This document shows positions 8,169 through 17,544 of a DNA stretch of 64,000 nt, piece by piece. Source of the DNA: CAWUKT01 sp964352215 (lineage in GTDB: Bacteria > Bacteroidota > Bacteroidia > J057 > JADKCL01); contig CAYGRE010000025.1 of assembly GCA_964352215.1 (NCBI GenBank), forward strand, positions 1-64,000. The letters are read 5' to 3'. Numbering within the stretch: position 1 is the stretch's first letter; each line of letters starts with the position of its first letter. The notes beneath the pieces are model-generated. The model saw only the letters and a program-made list of their open reading frames with translations, had not been told where the DNA came from and made no database searches. The position numbers and the translations under genes are program-made.

Positions 8169-10247
8169 ATGGCCGTAAATCTTAAAAATCCCAATCTCTA
8201 CTTCAATCGGGAACTCAGCTGGTTAAAGTTCAACGAAAGGGTTCTGGAAGAGGCGATGGACACCTCTCACCCACTTCTTGAACGTATGAAGTTCCTTTCC
8301 ATATTCAGTTCTAATCTGGACGAATTTTTCATGATCCGGGTAGCAGGACTTAAGGAACAGATTGCTGCGGATATCCACGAGCTTCCGGCTGACGGGATGC
8401 GCCCGGAGGAGGTATTGGAAGAGATCGGGAAGAAGGTTCACCACGATGTCAGCAAGCAGAGTCGCATTTTGCTGGAAGACGTACTGCCGAAGCTTAGAAA
8501 GAAGGGCATACGAATCCGTTATTACAATACGCTGACAGCTTCTCAAAAAGAAGAACTTCGGATCTATTTCAAGGAAAAGATTTTCCCGGTACTTACCCCG
8601 CTGGCCATAGACCCCTCTCACCCATTTCCAGCCCTGCGTAGCTTGGGGCTCAATATTTTCATTGAGTTGAGAGACCCCCTGCAACGCAAGGAACCCAAGG
8701 TGGCCGTTCTTCCCATTCCTGCCATTCTTCCCCGTTTCATTCCTTTACCGGGAAAGAATCCAGGCGACCACCTCCTCCTCGAGGACCTGATCAAGCCCCA
8801 CCTGGAGATGCTTTTTCCCAACATGAAAATCCTCAATGCCAATATTTTCCGCATTACCCGGAATGCCGACTTCGACCTTTCCGAGGCAGAGGCAGACGAT
8901 TTGCTGAAATTGATCGAGAAAGAATTGCGGAAAAGGCGCCTGGGAACCGTGATCAGATTGGAAGTGTCTGATAAGATCCAGCCAGAGAGCAGAAATTTTC
9001 TTCAGGAAATTACCGGTTTAAGCGAACGTGGGATATTTGATATCTCTGGTCCTCTGGATCTGGCCGCATTTATGTACCTCATGGGTCAGGACAATCCCAG
9101 CCTCAAGGATGCGCCCTTTACCCCAGCCCTGAACCACCATATCACCAAGTCCTCCAATATTTTTTCAGCGATCAGAAAGCGGGATATCATGTTGTATCAC
9201 CCTTATGATAGCTTTCACCATGTGGTCGATCTGATTCAGGAGGCAGCCAAAGACCGCAAGGTATTGGCCATCAAGATCACTTTGTACCGGACCTCGGGAA
9301 AATCTCCGATTGTTGCCGCGATGAAAGAAGCCGCAGCGAGTGGTAAGCAGGTAACGGCACTGATTGAGCTTAAAGCCAGATTTGACGAAGAGAACAATAT
9401 CGTTTGGGCAAAACAACTCGAAAGAGAAGGGGTCAATGTCGTTTATGGGCTCCTCGGTCTGAAGACCCATTGCAAAATCCTGATGATCGTACGCCAGGAG
9501 GAGGGAATGATCAGGCGCTACATCCACATGTCCACCGGTAATTACAACGACAAAACCGCAAAGCTCTATACAGATATCGGCTTTATGACCTGCAATGAAG
9601 ACATCGGAAAGGATGCTTCTGATCTCTTCAATTTGTTGACCGGCTATTCCCGCCAAAGCGAATGGCGGAAACTTTTTCTGGCCCCCCACAGCTTGCGGTC
9701 CAACCTGGTCCGCTTGATCCAGGAAACGATTGCCCATCATACCAAAGCCAATCCGAGTCAGATTCGAATGGTCATGAACTCCTTGGTGGACCCGGGCATG
9801 ATCCAGTGGTTGTACAAAGCATCCATGAAAGGGGTAAAGGTTGATCTGGTTGTTCGTGGAATCTGTTGTCTGAAACCTCAGGTCAAAGGGATATCAGAGA
9901 ATATTACGGTAAGGAGTATCGTGGGTCGCTTCCTGGAGCACCCCAGAATCTTCCATTTCAAATATGGGGAGACGGAGAAAATCTATATGGGAAGTGCTGA
10001 CCTGATGCAAAGGAACCTGAATCGGAGAGTGGAAACAGTATTTCCGATAGAAGACCCGGAGCTAATGGTAAAGACCAATTCTATCCTGGATGCGATGCTG
10101 GCAGACAATGTAAAAGCGAGGAACCTGAGTGAGGATGGCACCTACAGCCGGGTGGAGATTGGTAAGAAACAAGAACGGCTCAATGTCCAGGAATACTTTT
10201 TGACAATGGCCAAAGAGCAGACCCAGCAGATCGACACGATTTCATAA
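8169..10247 (+). CDS. ppk1: Polyphosphate kinase 1
   Basis: PPK1 reversibly polymerises the gamma phosphate of ATP into inorganic polyphosphate. The 692-residue protein shows the N-terminal helical block (FNRELSWLKFNERVLEEA), the SNLDEFFMIRVAG segment, the catalytic-histidine region around KTHCKILMIVRQE, the HMSTGNYNDKTAKLYTD block, and the C-terminal RIFHF...MGSADLMQRNL block. Length and motifs are complete. It stands alone between a terminator and a lipoprotein gene; no exopolyphosphatase gene is next to it. Confidence 0.95.
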   Translation: MAVNLKNPNLYFNRELSWLKFNERVLEEAMDTSHPLLERMKFLSIFSSNLDEFFMIRVAGLKEQIAADIHELPADGMRPEEVLEEIGKKVHHDVSKQSRILLEDVLPKLRKKGIRIRYYNTLTASQKEELRIYFKEKIFPVLTPLAIDPSHPFPALRSLGLNIFIELRDPLQRKEPKVAVLPIPAILPRFIPLPGKNPGDHLLLEDLIKPHLEMLFPNMKILNANIFRITRNADFDLSEAEADDLLKLIEKELRKRRLGTVIRLEVSDKIQPESRNFLQEITGLSERGIFDISGPLDLAAFMYLMGQDNPSLKDAPFTPALNHHITKSSNIFSAIRKRDIMLYHPYDSFHHVVDLIQEAAKDRKVLAIKITLYRTSGKSPIVAAMKEAAASGKQVTALIELKARFDEENNIVWAKQLEREGVNVVYGLLGLKTHCKILMIVRQEEGMIRRYIHMSTGNYNDKTAKLYTDIGFMTCNEDIGKDASDLFNLLTGYSRQSEWRKLFLAPHSLRSNLVRLIQETIAHHTKANPSQIRMVMNSLVDPGMIQWLYKASMKGVKVDLVVRGICCLKPQVKGISENITVRSIVGRFLEHPRIFHFKYGETEKIYMGSADLMQRNLNRRVETVFPIEDPELMVKTNSILDAMLADNVKARNLSEDGTYSRVEIGKKQERLNVQEYFLTMAKEQTQQIDTIS

Positions 10248-10444
10248 AAGAATTTACGATCTTTAGTATGGCGGGTACTGAATAAAACAGGTCCGCAGAC
10301 GGGGAGAAAATTTAGGATGCAGCAACCTTTTTGGTGATACAGGCATCCATTCTAATGAAGCTTGTCAGAGTGTATTAATTTTACCCCATGATATCTCCCT
10401 TGATGTATTTATCATTGCTATGAACCCTGAACCATTTCGACACC

Positions 10445-11614
10445 ATGCGCAATAAATTTCTTCTTTTCGCCCTGCTTTGTTCCGTTGTTCTGTCCTCCTG
10501 CCGAACGGAAGACCCTCTTCCGGCCGCCCCCCCTGGAACCATACTGTTTGGTGAAGAGCAGGATGAAATAGCTGCTGACATTATTGAAATGGCAGATGGC
10601 AATTTTTTGATTGTAGGAGGAAAAGAGGACAAGAAGTCGGGTGAGTACGATATCATGCTCATCAAGGTAGATTCCGACGGAGGAGAGCTTTGGACCCGTA
10701 TTCTTGAAGACGAAAGCCGGAATGCCTATGGCCGGTTCATCCGCAGGACGACCGAAGGGTATGCGATCATCGTGTTGGAATCCAATAGTCTTAACTACGG
10801 GACATCCAATATGTATTTGGAGCGTTACACGGAGGATTTTGGGTTGATCCGACGCACCCAGGTTACCAGCCCGGATGGTTATTATTACGGTGGCAGCGAT
10901 CCTGTCGCAAGCTTTCATATCACTTCAACCGGATCATTCCTGGTGGAGACAAGGACCTACGACAGAATCGGAATTCAGAAATTTTCATCTGACGGGGTAC
11001 CAGAGCAGCCTGTTGAGTTAGCCAATACAGACAATGGATCCCGGTATGCTTCAGTAATTGCGCCTAACCCAGCTGGTGGGTATGTCGCAGCTCATGTCCC
11101 GCAATACAATTCCACCAGCCTGTTTTTAGCCTATTTTGATGGCGATGGAAACCAGGTGGGAACCTCCAACGCTTATAACCTGAGCGAACCTGGACAGGTC
11201 ACTGGAGTCGGCTTTTTATCGGACAGTACTATTTTGGTATCCACCTACAGCTATTCTTATGAAGGTGGAGGTGCTATCGCTCAATTGGATTTGAATGGAA
11301 CCGTACTTCAACAGGTAGGTCTCGACAACCTGGCCTACTATTCCAGTATTCTTTCAGATCCGGATGGCAGTTTTCATCTTTTTGGAAACGGGCTTGAAAA
11401 CTATACGAATAGCGGAACCCTGCAATCCGGCTATGTTGTGCTCTCGATGGAAAGTATTCAAGGCACAGAACAGGCAACCAATTTTGGCGGAACAGGTGGA
11501 GATGGATTGAGAGGGGTGATCCGGACCTCAGATGGGCGCTATGCCATGGTCGGATATACACGTAGTTACGGTGCTGGTGGATCTGATGCCACGCTGATTT
11601 TTTATCAACCTTAA
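10445..11614 (+). CDS. Lipoprotein with beta-propeller-like repeats
   Basis: The 389-residue product starts with a signal peptide ending in the lipobox LSSC (Cys19), so it should be anchored in the envelope. The body consists of repeated segments of the form 'D.G.yaivG...g..D.mliK.d.dG...w', a pattern seen in Bacteroidota propeller-like lipoproteins. I recognise no catalytic motif. It is followed after 15 bases by a beta-barrel gene, and the two probably form an operon. The 197 bases upstream contain no gene and no convincing promoter match. Confidence 0.7.
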   Translation: MRNKFLLFALLCSVVLSSCRTEDPLPAAPPGTILFGEEQDEIAADIIEMADGNFLIVGGKEDKKSGEYDIMLIKVDSDGGELWTRILEDESRNAYGRFIRRTTEGYAIIVLESNSLNYGTSNMYLERYTEDFGLIRRTQVTSPDGYYYGGSDPVASFHITSTGSFLVETRTYDRIGIQKFSSDGVPEQPVELANTDNGSRYASVIAPNPAGGYVAAHVPQYNSTSLFLAYFDGDGNQVGTSNAYNLSEPGQVTGVGFLSDSTILVSTYSYSYEGGGAIAQLDLNGTVLQQVGLDNLAYYSSILSDPDGSFHLFGNGLENYTNSGTLQSGYVVLSMESIQGTEQATNFGGTGGDGLRGVIRTSDGRYAMVGYTRSYGAGGSDATLIFYQP

Positions 11615-11629
11615 AGAAAACCTACAATC

Positions 11630-12274
11630 ATGAAAAAAATATCATTCATTCTCTTCTTTGCTGTCCTGTGTTTTGGCTCCACCCAGGCACAGACCCCAAT
11701 GCTTGAAATCGACACCGTGGTCGTATATGAGTACGAACCCGTCAAGAACATGCTCCGCCTCAGCCCTTTTCATTTTGCGGATGGGACTTTCCACCTGACC
11801 TATGAGCGATTTCTTGGGGAGACCTCCAGCATCGCAATCAGTGGCGGTGTGACCAGCCGTCAGCGCTGGTACCAGGAAGAACCAGATTTTGGGTTCCAGG
11901 AAGAATTACAATTCCGCTATTACCTGCTTCCTCCCAGCAATATTGGGTCCAATGGGAAGAATTTCTTTTTCTTCAAAGGTCTGTACGCAGGGCCCTATGT
12001 TACCCACCGCTTCCGGCAGCAATCCGTTCAGGAATGGGACTGGGTTACCCAGCAAAACGTGAACGTATTCGAAAATGTAAACGAATTTTCTGGTGGGGTT
12101 CTGCTCGGAGTCCAGATGGCATTTGGAAATGTACTCTTCGTCGATGTTTTCACGGGTGGCGGAATCAAGCGGAGCACCGGCGCAAGCGCCAATCAGCAAT
12201 TCCGCACCGTATTCTCTCCCGGCTTCAATGGGGTGCTTCCCAAAGCAGGACTTCAGCTTGGGATCGGATTCTGA
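11630..12274 (+). CDS. Outer-membrane beta-barrel protein
   Basis: This 214-residue protein has a cleavable signal peptide ending at about residue 20 (FGSTQAQ) and alternating beta strands with aromatic belts, and it ends in an aromatic residue (GLQLGIGF) as small outer-membrane barrels do. It resembles the DUF3575-like barrels common in Bacteroidota. It sits directly behind the lipoprotein gene, so both may act at the outer membrane. No specific substrate or function can be read. Confidence 0.65.
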   Translation: MKKISFILFFAVLCFGSTQAQTPMLEIDTVVVYEYEPVKNMLRLSPFHFADGTFHLTYERFLGETSSIAISGGVTSRQRWYQEEPDFGFQEELQFRYYLLPPSNIGSNGKNFFFFKGLYAGPYVTHRFRQQSVQEWDWVTQQNVNVFENVNEFSGGVLLGVQMAFGNVLFVDVFTGGGIKRSTGASANQQFRTVFSPGFNGVLPKAGLQLGIGF

Positions 12275-12320
12275 TTGGTCTGAAAACAAGGAGACTCCGG
12301 ATAGAAATCTTAACCTGGGA

Positions 12321-14255
12321 TCACCCCTCGGTTTCAGGATTCCAACCCAATATCTCATCAATGGTCCCGGCCGATACCGAATGGTAATTGGGCCGGGCCT
12401 TTTGATAAATATCCAAAGCCATTTCCAGGCCCGATTCCGTTTTGGACAAGGCTGTATAGATCGGTTTGAGAAACTTCCTGCGCCCGACCTGCATCAGGAA
12501 TGCTTCCAGAGCCGGATAAGCCGCTTCATAGTCATGGCGGATGACATGGTCAAACCATGCCGCCTGAATCTCTGAATTGCCGGATTGAGTGAATTTGAAT
12601 TCATCGTCCAAGGCGGTCATTTGCTCAAGGGTGAGTTCGTCGGATAGGGTGCGGAGGAAATGCAGCCATTCGTGGGTGGTCCAATCTCCCGTCCCGGCCA
12701 AGACTCCTGGCTGAGTGCCTTGTTCGAACAATTCCACCTGTTGACCAACTTTCTCAAACCGGTCTGATTTGGGCTTGACCATGTCGTCCGGTACGCCCGG
12801 ACCATAAATCCAGGTTTCTATTTTAAGCTTGTCTGCTAGTTCCTTGTCCCCTTTGATTAACTCTGCATTCAGGTAGTCCACAAATTGCTCCGTGGTCATG
12901 GTCTTGAAAGCATTGGTGTCGAAGTATTGCTTCAGGAACGCATCCATCTTTTCGCGGCCAATAGCCTGCTCGATATTGACCAGAAAGAAATTTCCTTTTT
13001 CATAGGCGATATCAGTCATGCCGTCATCGGGATCACGGCCCGCCAGATTCAGATGCAGGTGGGTATCTTCTGTACCGGGGCCAAGTTCTTCCAAGGTGTT
13101 TTCAAGGTCCTGGTAGCCGAGTAGAGACAGCATGCGGGCGTAAGACTCGCCATAAAGTGCCTCCATGATCCGCCGTTCGAAGTAGACGGTGAAGCCCTCA
13201 TTGAGCCAGAAGTCGTCCCAGGTTGCATTGGTGACCAGATTACCGGACCAACTGTGGGCCAGTTCATGGGCGATCAGTGAGGTCAGAGAGCGGTCACCCG
13301 CCAGAATGGTTGGGGTTGCAAAGGTCAGACGGGGATTTTCCATTCCGCCAAAGGGGAAGCTGGGTGGAAGGACAATCACGTCATAGCGGTCCCAGCGGTA
13401 ATCTCCATAGAGTTCTTCGGCAGCGACCAGCATCTTTTCCATATCACCGAATTCGTAGGCCGAAGCTTCCAGCATCGAGGGTTCGGCATAGACACCGGTT
13501 CGATCTCCAATGGGGGTGAATTCGAGATCACCTACGGATAGGGCCATCAGATAAGCCGGAATGGGCTGCTTCATTTCAAAGAAGTAGCTCCCCTCGGAAT
13601 TTTTGGCAGTTGGATTGGTGGCACTCATCAGCGGCAAGAGGTCCTTGGGTACGTTGACGGTTGCGGTATAGGTAAACCGGATGCCGGGACTGTCCTGGCA
13701 GGGGAGCCAGGTACGGGTGAGGATGGCTTGTCCCTGGGTAAACAGGAAGGGATGCTCCTTGCCGGCGGTCTGCACCGGGTCGAGCCATTGGAGTGCATCC
13801 GCACCTTCTGTGGTGCTGAACTGGATCGCAACGAGGCGGGTATCATCCCCCAATTCTACTGTCAGAGGTTGTCCCAGTGTTGGGTACTCGTCTCCGAGCT
13901 TAAAAGCCAGCGGATTGTTAAAGGCATCCCGGCAAGCCTTGATGTTCAGGTTCCGGGTGTCGAAGACAATCTCCTTGGCCCCGGTCTTGTTTTTGATGTC
14001 GTAATAAGCCGTACCCTCGATGAGCTTACCCTTGAAGTCAACGTTGATTTCGAGGTTGAGGTGGGTGATCACGACCTGGTCAGGTTGTGAAAAGCTGTGC
14101 TTGTCGGGTCCGACAGGAGGGGGAGGAGTGGGGATCATAACGCTGGTGTCAGTAGAATTATCAGTGGATTCGGTGTTGTCGCAAGCCATGAACAAAATGG
14201 CAGGAATCAACAAAAGGGCAAATGCGACAGCGCGTGGGATAGACATGTACTTCAT
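12321..14255 (-). CDS. M1 family aminopeptidase (leukotriene A4 hydrolase-like), lipoprotein
   Basis: This zinc aminopeptidase removes N-terminal amino acids from peptides. The M1 signatures are complete: GGMENP at residues 303-308, HELAHSW with zinc ligands His330 and His334, and the third ligand Glu353 in NEGF. The C-terminal helical region matches the leukotriene A4 hydrolase-like subgroup. The N-terminus is a signal ending in a lipobox with Cys25, so the enzyme is likely tethered outside the cytoplasm, followed by a Thr/Pro-rich linker. Length (644 residues) is normal. It is divergent from a small lipoprotein gene. Confidence 0.92.
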   Translation of the reverse strand: MKYMSIPRAVAFALLLIPAILFMACDNTESTDNSTDTSVMIPTPPPPVGPDKHSFSQPDQVVITHLNLEINVDFKGKLIEGTAYYDIKNKTGAKEIVFDTRNLNIKACRDAFNNPLAFKLGDEYPTLGQPLTVELGDDTRLVAIQFSTTEGADALQWLDPVQTAGKEHPFLFTQGQAILTRTWLPCQDSPGIRFTYTATVNVPKDLLPLMSATNPTAKNSEGSYFFEMKQPIPAYLMALSVGDLEFTPIGDRTGVYAEPSMLEASAYEFGDMEKMLVAAEELYGDYRWDRYDVIVLPPSFPFGGMENPRLTFATPTILAGDRSLTSLIAHELAHSWSGNLVTNATWDDFWLNEGFTVYFERRIMEALYGESYARMLSLLGYQDLENTLEELGPGTEDTHLHLNLAGRDPDDGMTDIAYEKGNFFLVNIEQAIGREKMDAFLKQYFDTNAFKTMTTEQFVDYLNAELIKGDKELADKLKIETWIYGPGVPDDMVKPKSDRFEKVGQQVELFEQGTQPGVLAGTGDWTTHEWLHFLRTLSDELTLEQMTALDDEFKFTQSGNSEIQAAWFDHVIRHDYEAAYPALEAFLMQVGRRKFLKPIYTALSKTESGLEMALDIYQKARPNYHSVSAGTIDEILGWNPETEG

Positions 14256-14325
14256 AAAGATTTATTCTCGATTGAATATAGTAAGCATATCGATTCTTGC
14301 CACATTTTTCCTACTTTCAGGAAAA

Positions 14326-14697
14326 ATGAATACCATGAAAGCTAAAATAATCCAAACCCTCTTCCTCCTGTTTGCTGCGACCATCCTTACCGCAGCCTCT
14401 TGCCGCAACGGCGGAGATAAACCAGATGGCCAGGTTCCTTCTACGCTGGTAGAGCGGTTTTCCAATGGGGAGATCAGCCTGTGCACCCTGGATGGCAATG
14501 AAGTCTACCATTGCCGGCTCAATGCCAACGATGCAGGATCAGAGATTTACAACTTAGCTGCTGAGAAGATCGCCACCTGCAATGCGTCTTGGGGACAAAA
14601 TCCAGACCCGGAATGTAGCCGCCTGCAAAACTGCGACGTCCTCTACCGGATCGAAAATAATATCTGGGGACTGGAGCCGATCAACAAATTGGAATAA
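14326..14697 (+). CDS. Small lipoprotein of unknown function
   Basis: This frame encodes 123 residues from the ATG at 14326; a second ATG at 14335 is an equal candidate. The signal peptide ends in TAASC, a good lipobox. The mature part has several cysteines (CTLDGNEVYHC, CNASWGQ, CSRLQNC), suggesting disulfides in the periplasm or at the surface. I do not recognise the family. It lies divergent to the M1 peptidase, about 70 bases away, and may share its regulatory region. Confidence 0.65.
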   Translation: MNTMKAKIIQTLFLLFAATILTAASCRNGGDKPDGQVPSTLVERFSNGEISLCTLDGNEVYHCRLNANDAGSEIYNLAAEKIATCNASWGQNPDPECSRLQNCDVLYRIENNIWGLEPINKLE

Positions 14698-14705
14698 GGA
14701 TTTAT

Positions 14706-14760
14706 CCCGCGCTCCTTCCGCTGAGCCAGGATCCTTCCCGCGTGCGTTCCGCTGCATCAG
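14706..14760. repeat. Imperfect 31-base tandem repeat
   Basis: Two neighbouring copies, starting at about 14706 and 14737, share CCCGCG, TTCCGCTG and CAG at the same spacing with changes between. The repeat lies in a non-coding gap of about 265 bases between two small envelope-protein genes. No function can be assigned. Confidence 0.4.
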
Positions 14761-14963
14761 AACGTTGCCTCAAGAAAAATGTTAGCCCACGACATACTGA
14801 GTAATTATGTCAAGCGGAGATGAACCCATTCTCCAACCCCTCCGTATTGTAAAATATCTTTTGAAATCTTATGGAATTTCGAGAGACAGGCATCTAGTAT
14901 ATTGTAAATGCCTTATTAGTGCTACTTTTTTTTAACAACCTACACTCTGAACGAAACAAGCTC

Positions 14964-15209
14964 ATGGAACACTATCTTGAACTAGAACTTCTAATCGTCT
15001 TCTCTGCCCTCATTCTCACCATTGGTGGGATCATCGTATACAAGGACCGCGCCAATGCCCGTAAGGCAGAGGCAGAAGCCAAAAACCTGAGCTACAATAT
15101 CAGGAAAGCAGGTGTTCGCAAAACCCAACGTAGCCGCAGCCATGCCGAAAGGCAGCGAATGGCGCGTCGTCGGGTTGCGCAGCAGCAGATGAAAAGGCAA
15201 GAGGCCTGA
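14964..15209 (+). CDS. Small single-pass membrane protein
   Basis: The product has 81 residues from the ATG at 14964, with one hydrophobic segment (about residues 8-24) and a strongly basic, Gln/Arg-rich cytoplasmic-type tail (KAGVRKTQRSRSHAERQRMARRR). An upstream in-frame start at 14919 would add 15 residues that look non-conserved. The gene is followed by a good hairpin terminator. I do not recognise it; the basic tail could bind nucleic acid or acidic lipids, but this is speculation. Confidence 0.5.
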   Translation: MEHYLELELLIVFSALILTIGGIIVYKDRANARKAEAEAKNLSYNIRKAGVRKTQRSRSHAERQRMARRRVAQQQMKRQEA

Positions 15210-15228
15210 AGCAAAACCCTGCACAAAG

Positions 15229-15261
15229 CAAAGCCGCGGATCTCTTTGATCCGCGGCTTTG
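15229..15261. terminator. Bidirectional terminator hairpin
   Basis: A perfect 14-base-pair stem (CAAAGCCGCGGATC and its complement) with a 5-base loop lies between two convergent genes. T-rich sequence follows on the plus side and, more weakly, on the minus side. Confidence 0.75.
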
Positions 15262-15290
15262 TCATTTTCATGCTACTATATCGATAAAGG

Positions 15291-16430
15291 TCACTTCAGA
15301 ATCTGGCGGGAAATCACGATCTGTTGGATCTCGCTGGTTCCTTCGTAAATCTCGGTGATCTTCGCATCGCGGTACATCCGCTCTACGTGGTAATCCTTGA
15401 CATATCCATTTCCGCCATGGACCTGAACTGCTTCGGCAGTCACCTTCATGGCCACTTTGGAAGCATAGTATTTGGCCATGGCACCACTGAAGTCATAATT
15501 GCCTCCGGTGTCCTTGTCATAAGCGGATTTCAGGACCAGGAGACGTGCTGCTTCAATTTCGGTGGCCATATTGGCCAACTTGAACTGGATGGCCTGGTGG
15601 TGCATGATCTCTTTACCAAAAGCCTTGCGAATCTTGGCGTATTCCCGGGCCAGGTCGTAAGCTCCACCCGCGATGCCGAGTGCCTGAGCCGCGATTCCGA
15701 TACGTCCCCCGGCCAGTGTCTTCATGGCAAATTTGAACCCGAATCCGTCGTCACCAATCCGGTTTTCCTTGGGAACGATGACATCGTTAAAGTTCAGGGT
15801 GTGGGTATCGGAACTGCGAATACCCAGTTTATTTTCTTTGGGGCCTACTTCAAAGCCCTTCATTCCTTTTTCTACAATCAGGCAGTTGATACCGCGGTGG
15901 CCCTTCTCCTTGTCCGTCTGGGCCATGACCAGGTAAGTAGAAGCTGAGTTGCCATTGGTAATCCAGTTTTTGGTGCCATTGAGGACATAGTGGTCACCCA
16001 TGTCAATAGCAGTCGTACGCTGTTGGGTGGCATCCGAACCAGCTTCAGGCTCAGAAAGGCAGAATGCTCCAATCTTTTGGCCCGTGGCCAGTGGAACCAG
16101 GTATTTCTGCTTTTGCTCCTCAGTACCGAAGGTTTCCAGGCCCCAATTGACCAGAGAGTTCTGTACCGAAACAACCACTGCGGCCGCGGCATCCTTTTTG
16201 GAAAACTCATCCATAGCGAGAACATAGGATACGGTATCCATGCCGCTACCACCATATTTGGGATCCACCATCATACCCAGAAATCCGAGCTCCCCCATCT
16301 TTTTAATTTGCTCTGTGGGGAAACGTTGTGCTTCATCCCGTTCAATCACATCGGGCCACAGCTCATTGACGGCAAAGTCGCGTGCCGAGTCGCGGATCAA
16401 CAGATGCTCTTCTGACAGTTCGAAATTCAT
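15291..16430 (-). CDS. Acyl-CoA dehydrogenase
   Basis: The 379-residue enzyme oxidises acyl-CoA to enoyl-CoA with FAD, as in beta-oxidation or branched-chain amino acid breakdown. It shows the ACAD signature in the middle domain (AFCLSEPEAGSDA), the second signature near the C-terminus (QVHGGNGYVKDYHVERMYRDAKI), and the catalytic-base region YEGTSEIQ typical of short/branched-chain members. Length is normal. No other beta-oxidation genes are adjacent. A small palindrome (TAACCC...GGGTTA, 16477-16494) lies upstream and could be an operator. Confidence 0.92.
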   Translation of the reverse strand: MNFELSEEHLLIRDSARDFAVNELWPDVIERDEAQRFPTEQIKKMGELGFLGMMVDPKYGGSGMDTVSYVLAMDEFSKKDAAAAVVVSVQNSLVNWGLETFGTEEQKQKYLVPLATGQKIGAFCLSEPEAGSDATQQRTTAIDMGDHYVLNGTKNWITNGNSASTYLVMAQTDKEKGHRGINCLIVEKGMKGFEVGPKENKLGIRSSDTHTLNFNDVIVPKENRIGDDGFGFKFAMKTLAGGRIGIAAQALGIAGGAYDLAREYAKIRKAFGKEIMHHQAIQFKLANMATEIEAARLLVLKSAYDKDTGGNYDFSGAMAKYYASKVAMKVTAEAVQVHGGNGYVKDYHVERMYRDAKITEIYEGTSEIQQIVISRQILK

Positions 16431-16584
16431 GGGTATACTTGAATTGATGTATTCACACTATTATAAAACTTCCTATAACCCTAAGATTGGGGTTACAAAA
16501 TTAATAGAAACTCAGCAGAGACACACTCCCATAAATACTTTTCTTCGGGTATTGTTGAGAGTTGGCATGATTGGGGCTTTAGGC

Positions 16585-17013
16585 TTAGCTTTTGAGACGG
16601 TTGAATAATCCTCCCAAAAAGCCCTTCTTCTTTTTTGCCTCTTCTTCCATAATCCTGGAGATGGCTACATAAACCTTTTTGGCAACGTCTTTATCTTTCA
16701 CAATAAATTCATAGGCACCAGCTTCCATACAAGCTTTGATAATCTCAGGCTTTTCAATTCCGGAAAGGAAGAGAACCCGAGCGGTATGTTTCATCTTCTG
16801 GATTTCCTTCAGCGTTTCCAATCCACTGATTCCGGGAAGTCCGAAGTCAAGGATTACAACATCGATGTCTGAATTTTTCTGTAGATGCTCAAGGGCCGAC
16901 TCGCCTGTCGCAAAAGTGGAAACAAAGAAATTCCCAAAGACTTTAAGTTTCTGGGCCAGGATCATGGAGTAAATCTCATCATCCTCTACCAAAAATACCT
17001 TTAAGTTCTGCAT
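16585..17013 (-). CDS. Stand-alone response regulator receiver
   Basis: The 142-residue protein is a single CheY-like receiver domain. The acidic pair is in VEDDE (near residue 10), the phosphoacceptor Asp is in VVILDFGLPG (about residue 56), and the conserved Lys is in FIVKDKD. A short Lys-rich amphipathic tail follows the domain; there is no DNA-binding output domain. It is next to a second, similar receiver gene on the same strand, 94 bases away. No histidine kinase is nearby, so the partner kinase and output are unknown. Confidence 0.85.
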   Translation of the reverse strand: MQNLKVFLVEDDEIYSMILAQKLKVFGNFFVSTFATGESALEHLQKNSDIDVVILDFGLPGISGLETLKEIQKMKHTARVLFLSGIEKPEIIKACMEAGAYEFIVKDKDVAKKVYVAISRIMEEEAKKKKGFLGGLFNRLKS

Positions 17014-17107
17014 GCTTCCTTCCTTTCCTTGAACGTAAACATAAGCGAAAGATAAATGGCTTTCATGTAAATGGCCTGGTTTTCCAAACCGTTCGTATAG
17101 GGAACGG

Positions 17108-17491
17108 TCATTGGGCCACAGCAGCGCCGAACAACTCTATTAATTTATCATGCACTTTTTGTGCAACCTTTGCGTCTTTCTGGATGAAGTCTTCCGCTCC
17201 TGCCTCCATGCATTCATTCACCACCTGATCCCATTCAAGGCCGGAAAGCATCACGACCCTGGTTTCAGAGTTGAACGCTTTGACCTTTTTCAGGACTTCA
17301 AGTCCATCCATTATCGGCAGCGAATAGTCCAGAAATATGATATCCGGGTTTTCACCCAATCGATCAAGCATATCCTGCCCCAGTCCGAAAGAATGCGCTT
17401 CCACGCCTCCCATCTTTTGCAACCGATTCTCCACCAAAAAGGTGAATATTTCGTCGTCTTCAACAATGAAGACTTTCTTTTTATCCTCCAT
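17108..17491 (-). CDS. Stand-alone response regulator receiver
   Basis: This 127-residue protein is a second single-domain receiver. It has VEDDE at the N-terminus, the phosphoacceptor Asp in IIFLDYSLP (about residue 55) and the conserved Lys in FIQKDAK. It shares the CMEAGA segment and overall layout with its neighbour at 16585, so the pair probably arose by duplication. It lies just downstream of topB on the same strand. Role unknown beyond phosphorelay signalling. Confidence 0.85.
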   Translation of the reverse strand: MEDKKKVFIVEDDEIFTFLVENRLQKMGGVEAHSFGLGQDMLDRLGENPDIIFLDYSLPIMDGLEVLKKVKAFNSETRVVMLSGLEWDQVVNECMEAGAEDFIQKDAKVAQKVHDKLIELFGAAVAQ

Positions 17492-17544
17492 TACCTTACT
17501 AAACTCGGAAAATCAAAAATCCAAATGTGCTAACTAGCTCGAAT

